Both the position numbers and the translations under genes were made by a program. From Rhabdornis inornatus (Eukaryota; Chordata; Aves; Passeriformes; Rhabdornithidae), in contig VWZS01000305.1 in the NCBI GenBank assembly GCA_013397075.1, positions 1 to 64,000 on the forward strand: DNA of 64,000 nt. Reading direction: 5' to 3'. Under the pieces are notes generated by a model that was not told the DNA's origin, did not search any database, and saw nothing but the letters and a program-made list of their open reading frames with translations. Below, piece by piece: positions 39,916 through 52,400 of the stretch (positions are counted from its first letter, which is position 1; every line of letters begins with the position of its first letter).

Positions 39916-39964
39916 AAAAAAAAAAAAAAAAAAAAGGAAAGAAATGAAAAATAAATAAATAAAT
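39916..39964. repeat. A20 tract plus TAAA repeat inside the CpG island
   Basis: An A20 run (39916-39935) is followed by GA-rich spacer and an AAATAAATAAATAAATAG tract. This AT-rich insert interrupts GC-rich sequence on both sides. Confidence 0.9.
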
Positions 39965-40270
39965 AGCCCGCTAGCGGGAACGGGAAAATAAAAGCCCAGC
40001 CTAAACAGGCGGACCCCAAACAACAACAAACACCAGGCGCCCAGGAGAGCAAACTTTCTGATTCACCGGAAAGAGCCGGTGCCCGGGGGGCGCCGGGCAG
40101 CGGCGGGGGCGACGCGGGGGCCCCGCGGGAGCGCAGCGGGAGCCCGAGCAGGAGCCGGGCGAGGCGAGCGCCGCCGGCGAGGCTGGGGCAGCGCGTCTCG
40201 CCCCGCTCCCGCTGCCCTCCCCTTCCTCCTTCCCTCCGTCCCCGTCCCTCCGCAGCGCCGGGAGCCGCCC

Positions 40271-40271
40271 N
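40271..40271. other. Ambiguous base N
   Basis: A single N in the middle of the CpG island, just before a donor-like GTGAGAAG. It may hide an assembly or coverage problem in GC-rich sequence. A second single N lies at 47504. Confidence 0.99.
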
Positions 40272-43063
40272 GTGAGAAGGGCGGGGAGCGCACGGCCGTC
40301 ACGGCGTCCCGGGGACAGCGGCCCCGGCGGGGAGGTGCCGGGCGCGGCCCCCGGGGCGGGCGCTGGGGCCGCACGGAGCGGGGTGAAGCCGCGCCGCAGC
40401 CGCGGAGAGCGCAGCCCGCTCCGCCGGAGGGGCGGGAACCGGCGCTGGTGGGCGGCGGGGAGCGGGCCCTGCGGAGCTCCAGGCACCCCGAGCCGAGCAT
40501 CCTGCCGCAAGTTTTCCCCGAGGCCTCCCCCACCCCAAACGCCCCTTGTGCTACAACAGCCTGTGCAGCTTGATGAGCTGCATCCCATCCGACGGGCTCG
40601 GTGCTTTCTTTGGGAATCCTCCCGTGAGGTGTAGTTGCATGTCCTGTCTACGAGGCTTCCACCTACTCTTTAGCCATGGCTTTGAACCAGCACCTTTTAG
40701 GGAACACCCGTAGATAGAGGGCTTTTTGCTTATTCATCTCCCGGGCAGGCGACAACTCTCAAATGTGGCAAGAGCACCTAACCTCACCTTTCCATCCAGG
40801 AAGCTGCGGGGCAGGCGGCCGAGGGCAGCTCTTCCCAGGACAAGGCACTGGGCCCACGGGTGCTGGCAGCAACCAGCGCTTTCCCAGAGAGGCTGCTGAA
40901 CACCTCTTCTGAGCAGAGAGTTAAGGAAGGCTTTTGCAGCTGCACTTCTGCTCTCAAGGACAGTGTTGGCTAATCTGAACTCTTCCTGCTATTTGAAGGG
41001 GGGAAACCTGCTTCTTTCCTGCCTGAATTACCATGTAGGGCTGCTGTAAGCAGTCCCTTTCCTCGGTAGAGATGGTTGTGATTTAGTGCCAGAGAAAGCC
41101 TTTTTATGCTCATTTACAATGTGTTTCAGCACACTTCCAGGTGACAATTAATGGACAGGTGAAAAGCAGCTGTGGCTGAAAGGTGGAAACTAACATCAGG
41201 TATTAAATGTTGCACACGGCAGCTATGATTTCTAGTGGCAGGAGGAGAATCTGATAGAAAGATCTCCTGCCTATTATTTTCCGCAGTACTTCTTTCACCA
41301 AAGCAGTATTGAATTAGATCCACAGGTGTTGGGCTAATTATGTATGCTTACCAGCCCATCAGTTTGGGTCTACCAGTGAGCACACTTATGCAACAGAAGC
41401 AATTTCCACACCACTGGGCTCATCTGATTTAAACAATACTGGCTTTTGTTGCCTCTGTGTGTAGCTTTTTTCTCTTGGCTGGCAGGGCTAGTGTCACAGC
41501 TTTAGTTTGAGAAGTAAATTATTTGACAACAAATAATACTGACACATATTATACCGAGCAACACAAGGACACACATGGAGGACAAAATAAGGAAATTAAT
41601 GCACTGATTTAGGTAAGGAGCAGTAGCCACTCTTGATCCAGCTGTGCAGATGTGGATTACTTGTTTCCTGACTGGTTCTTGCTTTGCTTTTTAGTGGTAG
41701 ATAGCTGAATAAAGAAAAAGTTGCTGGAAGAATTTCTATTAAATGTAGCCCTGATGAAAGTAAGACATAATTATAGCTAGGGAATCCCCTTCTAAGTTAT
41801 TTATAGTAAAACACATCTTTTCAGTGTTTTAAAGCCCAGGCTCTAAGCCTGTTCACCCCTAAGCAAGCACCTCTTGAAAAACACACAGAAATCCCATGGG
41901 GAAATTCATGTACAAGTTGTATTTCACCTGTAGTGTAAACTAGCTTGCAAAATCAAGGACTAGTTAAAAAACCCGCACAAACTTCTGGGCCTGAATATAT
42001 TTCTGAACTGTATTGCCTTTGGCTGTGTTAAATTTGCTTCTTCATCTCTTTTTCCTAACGCTAAATGCAATTGTACCTAGAAACACTCACAGATAACAAC
42101 ACAACAAGGTTTAACCACACTCCTCTTGTCAATTGCATAAGCCTTGGTTGATATAAAACAGAGGTAAAAGAAAATGTTTCTGCCAGTATTGGTTTTGTTA
42201 AATGTAACTGAATGAAGCATGAACACACTTGATAAGGTTATTTAATTATTTCAGTTTAGGGTTGTCCCCTCCTTCCTTGCCACAGAACTGCCTGGACAAG
42301 TGCAAGCACACAAACACGGATGCACAAGGTGTTACTGTCTTTACTGTATTTCACTAACACATTCAGCTTTTATTTTTTACTTGCAGGTTGGTACAGAGAT
42401 GAGTTCCAGCCAAGACCTCACTTTGTTACAATTCTGAATAGCTCTTGGGATCTTGCTGACTTGACCCTGGAGACTTAAGAATCTAATTTTTTAATAACTG
42501 AAGGATTATTTTTTTTAATTTAAAAAAGGACTCATTTTAGCTGTCGCATAAGCATGCATTATATCCCAAGACTTCAATCAGAGCTGCACAGACATATCTG
42601 AGAGCACAATTAGGCCCTCTGGACCTTTTAAAGCTTAAAAAATAGTCATGTGTAATTCCTTCTTCTGTGGATCCTGCAAGCTTTAGGAGAATTTTTGAAA
42701 GCTGTAAATTCCTATTTATCCACTAAGAGGCTCACGGGCAATCTCCCCCTAATGGAAATAGAACTGTAAAGCTGAAACATTAATATACACAATATGATAC
42801 ATTAGGCAGGGAGACTCGAGAGGGCACAGTGCCACGACAGAGCCACAGCCAAGCAGGTTCACTCCACTTTCTTCACATCCTGCATGCAGAGTTCACTGTC
42901 TGACTTAATATCCTTAGGACTGCACAGTCCTCTCTTTAAAAAAAAAAAAAACAACAACCAAAAAAACCCCTGACCTTTGAATCCCTCATCTGCATTGGCG
43001 AATCGGAGGGCACAGTTTGGTCTAAATGCAAGACAGCTATTCTTCAATAACTGCACTGTTAAT

Positions 43064-43111
43064 ATGCAAATCTCAGGCCTCCGCCAACTGTAATCTCCCG
43101 CCTCTGATTGG
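43064..43111 (+). promoter_or_regulatory. Possible regulatory cluster: octamer and inverted CCAAT box
   Basis: An exact POU octamer ATGCAAAT sits at 43064-43071, and an inverted CCAAT box (GATTGG, 43106-43111) lies about 35 bp further on. Both are exact core matches, but each occurs by chance every few kilobases. Their closeness is the only reason to list them. No TATA box or transcript start can be shown. Confidence 0.2.
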
Positions 43112-46100
43112 CTTCAGTGATGAAAAAAGATCCAGGTTATTTGTTAGCAGGGAAAATATGCTCTCCAGGTTCCCCCTTAAGATGAAGCATTATAAAGCTT
43201 TGAGAACATGCAGGCTAGCGACAAACAACAACAAAGCAAGACAAAGAGAAGCCAAGAAAATGGGATTAGAAACACAGTAAAAGAGAAAACTGCGTTTTAA
43301 AATTTTCCTGATTCCTTTTCTTCTTCCTAGCTTTCCCTCGGGAGTTTTGCCAGTGACTGCAGATGGGCCATTTTTGCTAATTTTTTTTTTCAACCCTTGT
43401 ATTCTACATATGCTGTTGTACTCAAGTTCACAGCAGAAGACTTGAATTTGTTCTGAGAACGTAATTTCTGTTCTGGAAGGGATGCAGGTGTCCATCTTCC
43501 TGAGTCAGCTTTGTTGGCTGGCAAACAGAATACTACGAGGCAGTGTATCAACATGTGTTGATAAATATCTTGATACCAAAATGGAATGGAGCAATTGAGC
43601 AACAAGCAGTCCATGGTTCAATACTTCAAAAGCCATTGCAAAAATATCCACACCAATATTGGTTTATTCTTCATAGAAGGCCAGACTTAACCTCTGAATT
43701 TTGCAGAATGTTTTCTGTAAGACATAAGCTAATCGGAATGCTCATGCCAACTAAACTGTTGAGACAGACAGTTCATTTTCCATCAGTGCCTGACACAGCA
43801 TACAAGAGTAAGATGTTTTTCCCATTACATTATAAAAATTAAATAATTCTACCAACTCTGGTAGTGTTAAATTCTAAGGAACCTTTGCAGAGCTAGGTTG
43901 GGCTTAGGAGTCTCCAAAGCAGGTGTGCAGCCACTCTACTCCTCCCTCTTTGGCTTTATTTTGTGTATTTTCCTTTATTCTTGCAATTCACCTTTCCTGA
44001 AACATAACACGGTGCATTGTATTCACTCCTGTACAGATGCAGCCAGCTCTACTGCTTCCTGCTCCGAGGCTGGAGATGAGATCAAATTGGTAATTTCGTA
44101 GATCAATATATCTGGGCTCAAACTGTGTTCCCAGTAAAGGCAGTATTAATTTTATCATCTGTTTTGTCACAACTGTGATTTTGCTTCTCAGAGCTGGCAG
44201 CAGAGTGTTTTTGTTTAAAATTGATTTTAATTTCCCAGTAAGATGAAGAAGGCCAGGTGCTGTTAGTGCTCAGTGAGTGACTCTTTTCTTTCCTCAGGCT
44301 TTTCACCAAGGGGGAGCTTGGTAATTTTTCTGTGGATGGACAATCCGTCTGACTAAAAAGAAGCAGAGTTCTGAGGAGTACGGTAATCTTGCCTGTTTCC
44401 CACAAAGCAGGTAAGGCAGCTCCTTGTACAAATTACTAGACAAAAAGTGAAGAACACGTACCTGTGGGGAACCTGCAGTGAGAGTGTGATAGGGTTACCT
44501 GACTGCAAGTCCTTGAATACCTGGGAAGGATGGAGGGCTGAGCTCAGAGAGGGCTTCACACAGGGCTTTTGATTAACTTGCCACAAAGAGAGATGCTGTA
44601 AAAAATAGAGAGCTATGCCACAAAGCCACTTTCCTTTTCTGTCTCACGCATTTCAGATACAAAGATAATGGGAACAGCACAGAGAAATGCAGGCAGATAT
44701 CTGAAACTAAAGGTTAGAAGGAAAAGATTTTGACAAGGAACATGTAGGCTTCTCACAGCAAAGGCCAAATAGTGACCTCCATGCAAATTAATGCCACCTC
44801 AGGTATTATAAAGGAACTTCAATATTTCAGTTTCAGAAAAAGTCTGAAAAATGCATTATACAATCAATTTATTTTGTTGGGGATTTTTGCTATGTTGTAT
44901 CTTTTCTATTTACCTTTACTATATCTTTCAAATATATATAAGGATTCTCCTTCAATAAATAATAATAAAGGTAGGAAATAATTAACACTTAAATGTGTTC
45001 TCCCTGGTCTTGCTTTAGGGAAGAAGAGGAGAAGAAAACCTCTACATGCTCCAGCAGGCAGAGCTACAAGCACGTCCAACCAGATAATTGACACAGCCGT
45101 TGAGCCAGCACAGTGTTAACTCTGTTTTAAGCTTCCTCAAATCATCTAGCTTTAGAAACCATGTAACTTAATTGGATTGCTCCAGACCTGACAGCTCCCC
45201 GTGTACCGTATGCTAACGGATTGCATCGCTGCCGTGTGATCAGGTACGTGAGCTAATGCTGCCAGTCCTGGCAACTGCCACTGGCCCTGAAGCTTGGTTT
45301 TCATCTTCCAATCACTATCAGAAAATGAAAACAACTGTGTTCCTCTCCTGAGCATGAAAAATTAAATCTAGGAGAATTCAAAACCACTGCGTACAGGAAG
45401 CAGGATATTTGGGCCAAAGCTCACATCATTGGTCACGTAGATGATTTTCTACCCTGTGGCCAGTTCCACTGAAACTCCAGTTAACTCAAAGAGGCTTCTC
45501 AGAATAATCACTCTGACTTAGATAAGGAGAAGTCTGCTGAACGAGGTCTTTATAATCTCACAGGGAAAAAAATGAAGATGGTTCACAAGGCAACACTACT
45601 TAAGCTCAGTAAACTCAGGTAGAGAGACAGTGTGAATGATACAAGCTAAACAGTAGACTGACAAATTCAAAAATGCAGTTTCCTTGCTAATGAAGCAAAC
45701 ACTAAGAATATTTGTAAGCTGTAGATGTCCCACAAGTCACAGGTAGGTGCCAAATTATCATCAAAAGTCTGTGAGAATTAAGATACCTCTCTGCCTTTTG
45801 AGTCAGAACACACCTACCTGGCTTCAGAGATTTTTCAAAAGAGAAGATTGGTATTTTGATTATTATTATTCTGTCTCTTTGCTGCTGATCTCATGAATGC
45901 CTACTATACTTTATCACTTTTATGCTTATTTTATATTTTTTATTTAGAAATCACTCCAAGCAGGCATAATCCTTGTTCTTAATTTTTATCCAGATATTAT
46001 TGCCCCATCAGGGGGAAGAAGGTGTACTCAAAGCATAGACTTGTTCAATTTTTCTCATGTTAATGTCAATAAATACTGAGTTAAGTAGGTACTGATTATT

Positions 46101-47503
46101 TTGTAGACAAAAATCTGTTTTTTCAACAACCCCATGAGTAATTTTCAAAACAGACAAAAGTAAACATTCTGCAAGATTCAATTTCAGTAGGCTAGTCCTG
46201 ATTTTTGTTCTTGGAGGATAGGGAAGAAGGTTTGTTGTCATTTAATTTTTTCTTAAACTGTTCATCTTTGCAGAAAATTATGTGTAAAGTTACTATATCC
46301 AGACACTCTTCTCTGAGGGCACTATCACCATTTTTTCCTCAACTGTGCCTCTTTTTGCCTTAGGTAATAAGTAGTCCTTGTGCAATCCCATCAGATAGGC
46401 TGTTAAAAGATTATTTTTCCCAAACTAGACCATTCTTCAAGTCAAAGGCTCAGCCTGACCTACCTTGCCTGCGAAGTCTCCCTAAGTGAGACTATAAAAT
46501 CCTTCTGCCGTTCTTTGTCATAACCACATCACTATCCAAAGTTTCTACAAGCCATTAACTATCTGTACGGTCCATCCACATTTTCCATGCATACTTCCAT
46601 CAAATAATCCTTAATTCAAGCAACTCTCACCCCAACATTGCACTGTGATGTTGTAGATAGTCTAGATTTTTACTAGGAGGAGAGATTCTGATTTTTTCTT
46701 CCTTAGTTCAGCCATCACTACACAGCAGCCACAGGTAGGGTGGCTCTTCAGCAATACACAGCAGTGCTATGTAATGTGATGATCAGGAATGGAAAATAAA
46801 GACTAATATATTCAGCTGAATTGGCAACTGAAATTTCCATAGGCGGAATATAATTACCTAAGCTGGCATTCTGCCAGGACACTGGGGTTAACATTATTGC
46901 TCCTATAATACTCCTATCTCTGAGTAATATGGAAAAAAAGTAGCAACAGGATTTTTTAATTGAACCAGTGTGAACCCAACTACAGTAGGTTGCAGTCCAA
47001 TTAAAATTGACAACCCAGTGAAGCGGATACACATAACACAGAGATAAATATAGAAAATCCAAGTTGTTCTCTTTTTCTTTGTCTTCTCCTCTTGGTGTGT
47101 AGGGGTTTGTTTTTTTTTTCCTGCTGGATATTTCATTTCATTTTCAGAATCTTTTAATGCCAGGAAACTATCATTGACTGGAAACACTTACTAGCTTTTT
47201 GCAGCCAGTTTTCATAACTTAAAATAAAGATGGAAAAATATATCTTTCTAAATGTTTCAGCATTGCATTTCTTTCCTTTTCTACAGCACACAGTATTAAA
47301 ATTACATTGGCTGTGCAGCAGGAGATTAGAAAGAGCAATAGCTTTTAACCTTTAATAGTAAATGATGCTGAAGTCACTAAATCTGTCTTCGAAGCACACA
47401 AAGTGCATGCACTATCAATTGAAAACTTGGAGCTAACCTTCAAGCAAGCAGTCTGATCCCCCACCAAAAATGCTGCAGAGGCTAACTCCTGAAACGCAAA
47501 ACT

Positions 47504-47504
47504 N
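47504..47504. other. Ambiguous base N
   Basis: Single unresolved base in AT-rich unique sequence. Confidence 0.99.
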
Positions 47505-48154
47505 TAAATACTTGAGATGACATAAAATACATTGCACTGTTTACTTCTGGTACTGTATTCTTTACTCATATGAGTATGCCTTTCTCAGACATGTAGGACC
47601 ATGCAAGCAGCCACTGAGGTCAGTGGGACTCCTGGGGAATTACTATTCCCTATCTGGCAGAGGTGTTGCAAGTGTTCATTAGTGTTCTGAAGCACTCTGA
47701 GAGCCCTAGATAACAGCTGCTATATGTTGTAATAAAATACAGCTATTCATTATTACAGAAGAGCTAAACCATGTCTATAATTGACCATTGCTAGATTCTT
47801 TTCTGAAGTTATTGGGTTTGGAGATATGCCTCAGAGTAAATCTGTTATTTAATAGAATGGAGAAAGTAAAGCAGCAACGGGGTGTGTTTTAAGAGCAAAA
47901 CAGAGAAAGCTCCCCTGGGCTGTATCCTCTTGACCTCTAGTTCCATTACTGTTTCTGAAATGTTTTTCCATTTAAGGCATTGCCACCGAGTTCTTCCCAG
48001 GAAGCTCTGGGAAAGGATATAAAGTGAGGTATCTACTAAGCTTGTAAGTAACATCTCTGAAAATGGAGGGTTGATTTATGTTTTACTGGCAGCCAGGTTT
48101 AAGGGGGGAAAACCCTCCAAGCTTTGGTTGTGAATCTTCTATAATATAATAAAT

Positions 48155-48169
48155 GGTGCCATCTACTGG
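48155..48169 (-). promoter_or_regulatory. CTCF-like motif, minus strand
   Basis: The minus strand reads CCAGTAGATGGCACC, matching the CTCF core CCASYAGRKGGCRS at every position. CTCF is the vertebrate insulator and loop-anchor protein, and motif orientation determines loop direction. A perfect core match is uncommon in 64 kb but not proof of occupancy. Confidence 0.4.
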
Positions 48170-49373
48170 CTCTCTTTTGCTTTTGCTCAGTGCCACAGTT
48201 TGTGCAATATAGCTACTCCAAGTAGCATTAAAACACCAAAGAAGTCAAGCCAACATGACTGTAGCTAGCATACTTCTTGGATCTCGAGATGATTTACAGG
48301 AGTCCATAAAGCAAACAAGCCTAAAATGAAATGGGAGCAGTAGGAGAAAGAAAAATTGCAAGATGCAAGCAAGGGAGAAAAGGCAGGATTCCAGCAGACA
48401 TGTGAAACTGGATTAAGGGTCGATACTGAAGACAGATACAGCTAAGCTGAACCAGATGCAGCCATCCCAGAGGACAAATCAGGGATGAGGCTCCTCAGAG
48501 AGAAGAAGAGAGCTGCTCCAATCCCTCCCAATTAAATTTCTGTTAGAAAAAGAACAGCCAATCATGATGGCTTTTTTCCCTTCCACCCACTCCAGTTCCT
48601 ACTATTAAACAAAGTAGAAAATGTAAACAGCCCTGACAGAAGAAGTATACAGACAGACAAAGATGTTGCAGGTCAATTTCTTTCTTACAGCTCAATATTT
48701 TTCCTGATTGACTCTCTGGCTTATGCCTCAGAAAACCACATGAACTGTGACATATTCTACTGTTAGGTACACTGAGCAGTCTTGGCATCTCCTCTGGGGT
48801 CAAACTGGACTCACTATATAAAGGAACTGCCAGAGATATTATTTTTATTGTTGCTTTTAATTTATCTGGATAATTTGCTTGAAAAAGCAAAATTGGCTGG
48901 AGAGCTATTTCAATCTGATTTCCTAAGGAAAAGTGCAATCACAGTATCTGGCAAAGGGGAAACAGTTGCAAAAATACACAATTATGTCAAGTGCTTCACA
49001 AAAAAGCAGAGTGGCTGTTAGTGCCCCTTTGGAGGGAAAAGCATGAACAATAGTTCTTCTTAGATATAACACAACCCCAACAGATTCAAATCCACATAAA
49101 GATGCTCTCCTTCAGTTTGACTTGTCATAAAATATGTTTGTCATTATAGTCTTCACCCAGTAAGAAACAGATAAGCAGGAAAGGATGGGAATGCAGGTTA
49201 TCAGGGCTTTTATTGCTACAGATGGAACCCACATCAGAGCAAGTTACAGCTTCTTGGGCTTCAGCTTTATGTCCTGCCAATGAAGATCATGTTTACCTGT
49301 GCCTCATGAAGTGATCTGTGATTTTAAAAATATAAGAAGTTGGAAACCATCTCTTGACACAGATGTAGATTTC

Positions 49374-49498
49374 ACAGAGTATTCTGAGTTGGAAGGGACC
49401 CACATGGACCAACTCAAGTCCAACTCCTAAGTGAATGGCCCATATGGGGATCAAACCCACAACCTTGACACCTTAGCACCATACTCTAACCAGCTGAG
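49374..49498 (-). mobile_element. TguSINE1-like SINE (tRNA-Ile head, CR1 tail)
   Basis: Read on the minus strand, the head (49498 down to about 49436) is a tRNA-Ile-derived sequence: TCAGCTGGTTAGAG (A-box region), GTGCTAAG where tRNA-Ile has GTGCTAATAA, then GGTTGTGGGTTTGATCCC (B box) and CATATGGGCCA. It joins TTCACTTAGGAGTTGGACTT and then a CR1-type tail (tgggtcccttccaactcagaatactctgtgaa). This head-plus-tail arrangement is that of TguSINE1, a polymerase III-driven SINE that borrows the CR1 reverse transcriptase and is reported from passerine birds. The copy is diverged, with a 1-nt loss in the anticodon loop region, so it is neither a functional tRNA gene nor likely active. Flanking target duplications are not obvious. 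Confidence 0.87.
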
Positions 49499-52400
49499 AA
49501 TCAGAAGGGCAAAGATATTCAGACAACTCTCACTGCAGAGTCCCATCTCCACTCCTGGACACCAAGGTAGGATTTTGATATAGTCCTCAGGAGTAGGAGT
49601 TTTGGCAACAGACACATACAGGAATTTCAGGCAATGCAACTCCATTTTGGAGTTGTGCTGGAAAGGACTAGGAACACTGGAGTTGCTGTGCAAGCCTTTA
49701 AGATAGTCCTTAAGATGGGAGGCTTCTGAAATGTAAAATCACAAAACACAGGTTAAGAACCTACTGCCACATGTGTAATCATGACTTATAAAAGGGGGTA
49801 ACTAGGGGTCACAAAGAAGCTTTTGACAATAAAAGTGGTATACATCTTGTGATTAGCAGGCAAACCTGCTCTAGCAGACTGTTTTCATGTCAGTGTCCAA
49901 ATATTTTCTCAGTTTAGTTTACCCAGTAGTTGATGGACTTGTATCATAAATCCAAAGTTGTAAGGATTTGGTGTCCTGCCAGATACAGGATAAGGTTTTC
50001 ATTAGTCTCCCTTTCCATTTTTTATCAGTGTCAGATTACTGTATGATTTTAACCTAATGAAGAGGATATTCAGCACATTGATTCCTTCCACCACACAAGG
50101 CGGTTCTAGTTCTGTCCTAGTACGGATGTGCAAGGGTAGAAGCTCTTTTTTTGCCACCAACTCCAACCCGCTGTCTTAAATGGCCCCCAGCTAGTCTGTG
50201 GTGACCTCTTAAAAGAAAAGGCCTAGTTCCTGTAAGAAAGGTGCTGGTAATATTTCCATTCTCCAACTCCTGTAAGAATTTCTTTGGACAACATGTAGCA
50301 CCGAAGAAATTGGCCACTTGCTGCTGTGCGTAAAGGCCACAGCTTCCAGCTCGGTTCCTGGCTCCCAGAATAGGCTGGGAACAAGCATGAGCCTAGGCAG
50401 CAGATGGGGACATGGCTAATTGGTCTGTTTTGATGCTGGGCCATCAGCTGACAATCACCTCACACTTCTCTCTCAGCAGTGACTTGCCATGTCAAAGAGC
50501 TGCAGATATGGGAACGATAACAAAGGAAGTGGAAACGGCAATCACTTCAGTGCAGACAATCCCTTTTCCTCGACTGTGATGACCAAATTTGCTGCAGAAT
50601 GCTGTGAGGCAGCTTGGACTTGGCAGACACCTTGCAGACCAAAAGATGCGATTTGTACTTCTTACAGCATCAAGTGACAATGATTTTGCATGAATGTTGT
50701 CATTTCTAATGCATTTTGCAGCTTTCTTAAAAAGCCTGGTGATAGTTATATATGAAGGAGAGCGGAATGTACAAAATAATATACTGGGTGAAAACTACAG
50801 TGGCTCATAAACACAGGATTAGAGCTCACTAAAGGCTGTGAGTGCAAGAGAGGTTTCATTGCAAAAGCAGGATTCACAGCCAGGAGCAGGAATTAAAGAC
50901 TGCAGTTGAAACTGGAAGAGAATTCAGAAGCATGCTGGAAACAGTGGAAAAGTTTGAGAGCTGTTAGGTCAAACTGTTCCAGTTTAAAAAATGGCACCAG
51001 ATTACAGTCTTTATACTATGTAAGACTTCAACTTTCACATTTTATTCTTCTCCAGAGATTAATGACTACAAATCTTAGTAATTTTGCAGTGACAATTGTG
51101 GCTTTGTCTTCTGTAATGTCTCTGCCATATTTTGCAGGCTCTGGGACAGAAAATGACCACGATTATACTGCTTTTAGGGGAGGTACAATATCAGAGACTT
51201 TGTCTGCATTTCCCATTTGAGCAAAATTGCTAAGTTGTCTGTGTTTTTTAAGAATTTGTCTGTTTTTTCATTAAAATGAAAGAAAATTACTCATTACAGA
51301 TCAGCCTTTTAACGTGCAGTAAAACAAGGAAAATGTTTATTGAATGGAAGGAGTATAATGCCACAAGTGGCTAGAGAGGAATTTTACTGTCCATGTGGAT
51401 CTGTTTAATTATCTCACATGGAAAAAATCACCCTCTAGAGGGCCAAGTTCTATTCTTTCATTTTTGATGGAGCTGCATATTTCTAAATATAGGAGATTGT
51501 CATGGGAATTGCTGGCAGAACCATCTGTAGAGCACCTCAACAGAAAAGGTAATTTGTAATTCAAAAGCAACTGTTTGCCTTGACTTTTCTGAATGTCACC
51601 ACCTCCGTCCCAAACACAGAAGAAAGGATGTGCTGTGGCATCTCCAAAGCCACCAAAAAACTCTAGTGAAGGACACCACTGCAGGGCAATTCTGCTTTCT
51701 TGCAGCAATTAGTTTCACCAAGACACTTGAGGAGAGGATGAATCCTTCGCTGCAGGTGATGTCCTGCCTTGCTGCCCATTCCAGTAGGGAAAGTCTCTTT
51801 GCCGTGCAGGCGAGGGGGCTGATCAGACACAACATCGAGCGCAGGTTGTGGAGGGAGACGAATTGCTTGGAATCCCAGCACTGAAGAACTACAGTGGTGT
51901 ATCTGCTAAGTTGTTCCCAGCTGGAGTTTACTAGGCACATCTGCAGAAGTAAGAGGTTTAATGGCTGTGAAACAGACCATTCGCTTTCATCACTGCTAAA
52001 TCCCCACTGAAGGAGTGCTCCCACTTGGCTATCAATTCAAAGGAACTGTCAGGTTAAACAAACTTGTCCCCAACTACACCCCAAAGACAATTGCTGTAAA
52101 TTAATGAGGAAGAAATAAAGTGGGCACGTATTTCACACTGGTAATCTGGCCTCAATAGCCAAAGTTTCCCTTTTGTTATCCCTCACAAGTATGCTTCATT
52201 TTCCATTCAGGAGAGAAAAGAAACTCAACCAATGTATTTCAAATCAAACATTTAACCAGAATTCTCGGCTTTTCTACTGCACATATTTAAACTTCTATTT
52301 TTAGTATACTAGCACATGTTTTCTATTAGCAGATCTTCTCTTTCTCATTTATACTTGACCTTCTATACATAATTAATTAAAAATGTTAGCATAACAATAT

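Larger units (their letters stand above)
39540..40640. promoter_or_regulatory. CpG island, candidate promoter and first exon
   Basis: This is the only GC-rich, CpG-dense block in the window. For example, 12 CpGs fall in the 60 bases 40081-40140, against almost none per line elsewhere. It carries SP1-type GC boxes at 40279-40286, 40353-40360 and 40429-40436 and no clear TATA box, fitting a housekeeping-type dispersed promoter. Open frames of 120-195 codons on both strands are low-complexity Pro/Arg/Ala/Gly translations of GC-rich DNA and are not believable proteins. A donor-like GTGAGAAG directly follows the ambiguous base at 40271 (plus strand), and a weaker donor-like GTGAAT exists on the minus strand just below 40068, so direction is undecided. 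Exon candidates to its left are on the minus strand. Confidence 0.8.
40641..49373. other. Unique non-coding stretch right of the CpG island
   Basis: No transposon or gene recognised. A strong plus-strand acceptor (TTTTTTACTTGCAG) precedes 42387 and is followed by 16 open codons and a stop, which could be the end of an unidentified transcript but is unsupported. The region 42540-43320 has octamer and inverted CCAAT motifs. Other open frames (such as 43543-43842, plus, and 48543-48938, minus) show no family signature. Confidence 0.5.

Noticed and set aside
40001..40588. Minus-strand open frame of 195 codons (and others of 120-164 codons on both strands) in the CpG island
   Set aside because: The translations are low-complexity Pro/Arg/Ala/Gly, occur on both strands at once, and follow from GC-rich sequence with few stop codons. 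The frame also crosses an N.
42387..42437. Plus-strand acceptor (TTTTTTACTTGCAG) and a short open stretch ending in a stop
   Set aside because: Could be a terminal exon of a transcript from the CpG island, but there is no nearby AATAAA signal or partner exon.
49436..49498. Possible tRNA-Ile gene
   Set aside because: It has A and B box remnants, but the acceptor stem is not paired, the anticodon loop is altered and it continues straight into a CR1 tail, so it is a SINE head.
51416..51440. Third CTCF-like word around CCCTCTAGAGGGC
   Set aside because: It is a near-palindromic sequence with mismatches at key core positions.
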